Positions 63,406 through 64,000 of a stretch of 64,000 nt of DNA are shown piece after piece. The position numbers and the translations under genes are program-made. The DNA is from Photorhabdus cinerea (GTDB lineage Bacteria; Pseudomonadota; Gammaproteobacteria; Enterobacterales; Enterobacteriaceae), in the NCBI RefSeq assembly GCF_011189575.1, contig NZ_PUJW01000014.1, positions 62,001 to 126,000 on the forward strand, given 5' to 3'. Each line of letters begins with the position of its first letter. Within the stretch, counting starts at the first letter, position 1. The notes beneath the pieces are model-generated. The model ran no database searches, was not told the DNA's origin, and worked only from the letters and a program-made list of their open reading frames with translations.

Positions 63406-64000
63406 ATGCATCCGATGCTGACCATCGCCATACGCGCTGCGCGTAAGGCCGGCAACCTGATTGCCAAGAATTATGAAACTCCTGATGCGGTTGAAGCGAG
63501 TCAAAAAGGTAATAACGACTTTGTGACCAACGTTGACAAAGCCGCAGAAGCGCTGATTATCGACGTTATCCGCAAATCTTATCCTAAGCACACGATTATT
63601 ACGGAAGAAAGTGGCGAACTAGCAGGCGAAGATGATGATATTCAATGGGTAATCGATCCACTGGATGGCACCACTAACTTTATCAAACGTCTCCCCCATT
63701 TCGCTGTTTCTATTGCAGTTCGCATTAAAGGCCGTACTGAAGTTGCCGTTGTTTATGATCCAATGCGTAATGAGCTTTTCACCACAACCCGTGGTCAAGG
63801 TGCTCAGTTGAATGGTTACCGTCTGCGTGGCACCAATGCCCGCGATCTGGATGGCACTATTCTGGCAACAGGTTTTCCATTTAAAGCAAAACAGCATTCC
63901 ACTGTTTTCATTAATACTCTAGGCAAATTATTTGTGCGTTGCGCTGATTTCCGCCGTACAGGTTCAGCCGCGTTGGATCTGGCTTATGTTGCGGCTGGCC
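63406..64000 (+). CDS. suhB: SuhB inositol monophosphatase (5' part; runs off the right edge)
   Basis: Open from the ATG at 63406 to the window end, about 198 codons (E. coli SuhB has 267). The motif WVIDPLDGTTNF binds metal and phosphate in inositol monophosphatases, with TEESGE upstream as the first metal site. SuhB is also a factor in rRNA antitermination. The N-terminus MHPMLTIAIRAARKAG fits. The end of the gene is outside the window. Confidence 0.96.
   Translation, partial: MHPMLTIAIRAARKAGNLIAKNYETPDAVEASQKGNNDFVTNVDKAAEALIIDVIRKSYPKHTIITEESGELAGEDDDIQWVIDPLDGTTNFIKRLPHFAVSIAVRIKGRTEVAVVYDPMRNELFTTTRGQGAQLNGYRLRGTNARDLDGTILATGFPFKAKQHSTVFINTLGKLFVRCADFRRTGSAALDLAYVAAG

Overview
The window is a chromosomal segment from a low-GC member of the Enterobacterales. 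The best guess is Photorhabdus, with Xenorhabdus as the alternative. This rests on strong protein similarity to enterobacterial core genes recalled from memory, very AT-rich intergenic DNA, four full-length 127-bp ERIC (IRU) repeats, and a PrtS/protealysin-type metalloprotease typical of these insect pathogens. No database search was possible.

Layout. 1-1813: histidine utilisation genes (hutG partial, hutI). 2048-3080: smrB and sixA. 3305-9187: fatty-acid genes fadJ-fadI, yfcZ and fadL, with FadR-like operators in front of both fad units. 9265-10284: mlaA and tRNA-Arg(CCT), followed by about 770 bp of extremely AT-rich DNA without genes. 11053-12018: glk. 12191-12962: a tRNA cluster (three Val, two intact Lys, one Lys copy with a 64-nt insertion, one Lys fragment). 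13232-16730: gltX, two tRNA-Ala, ypeB and nupC. 16949-20937: ligA, zipA and cysZ. 21059-30171: cysK, the PTS genes ptsH-ptsI-crr, cysM and the sulfate/thiosulfate importer cysPTWA. 30459-35036: yfeY, a YgiW-type OB-fold protein, a GNAT acetyltransferase (ypeA), hemF, prtS and a probable emfourin-type inhibitor of PrtS. 35063-47051: der, bamB, yfgM, hisS, ispG, rodZ, a shortened pilW, rlmN, ndk and pbpC, all on the minus strand. 47111-52141: the alpha-2-macroglobulin lipoprotein yfhM. 52142-54704: AT-rich accessory DNA with an ERIC, a 21-copy 8-bp tandem repeat and one MBL-fold hydrolase, standing where sseA would be expected. 54705-62467: sseB C-terminal domain, pepB and the complete isc operon (iscR-S-U-A, hscB-A, fdx, iscX). 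62555-64000: trmJ and the start of suhB.

How the genes work together. fadL brings long-chain fatty acids across the outer membrane and fadIJ degrades them. cysPTWA, cysZ, cysK and cysM form the sulfate-to-cysteine route, and the cysteine sulfur is then mobilised by IscS for Fe-S cluster assembly, with IscR as feedback regulator at two adjacent sites in its own promoter. PbpC and YfhM pair a peptidoglycan synthase with a protease-trapping lipoprotein. BamB, MlaA, RodZ and ZipA serve envelope assembly and cell shape.

The gene order of the right half follows E. coli closely (der to suhB). Departures from that order are the most informative parts: prtS plus inhibitor inserted near hemF, loss of amiA, replacement of sseA by AT-rich DNA, truncated SseB and PilW, and ERIC copies placed inside the fadI leader and the isc operon.
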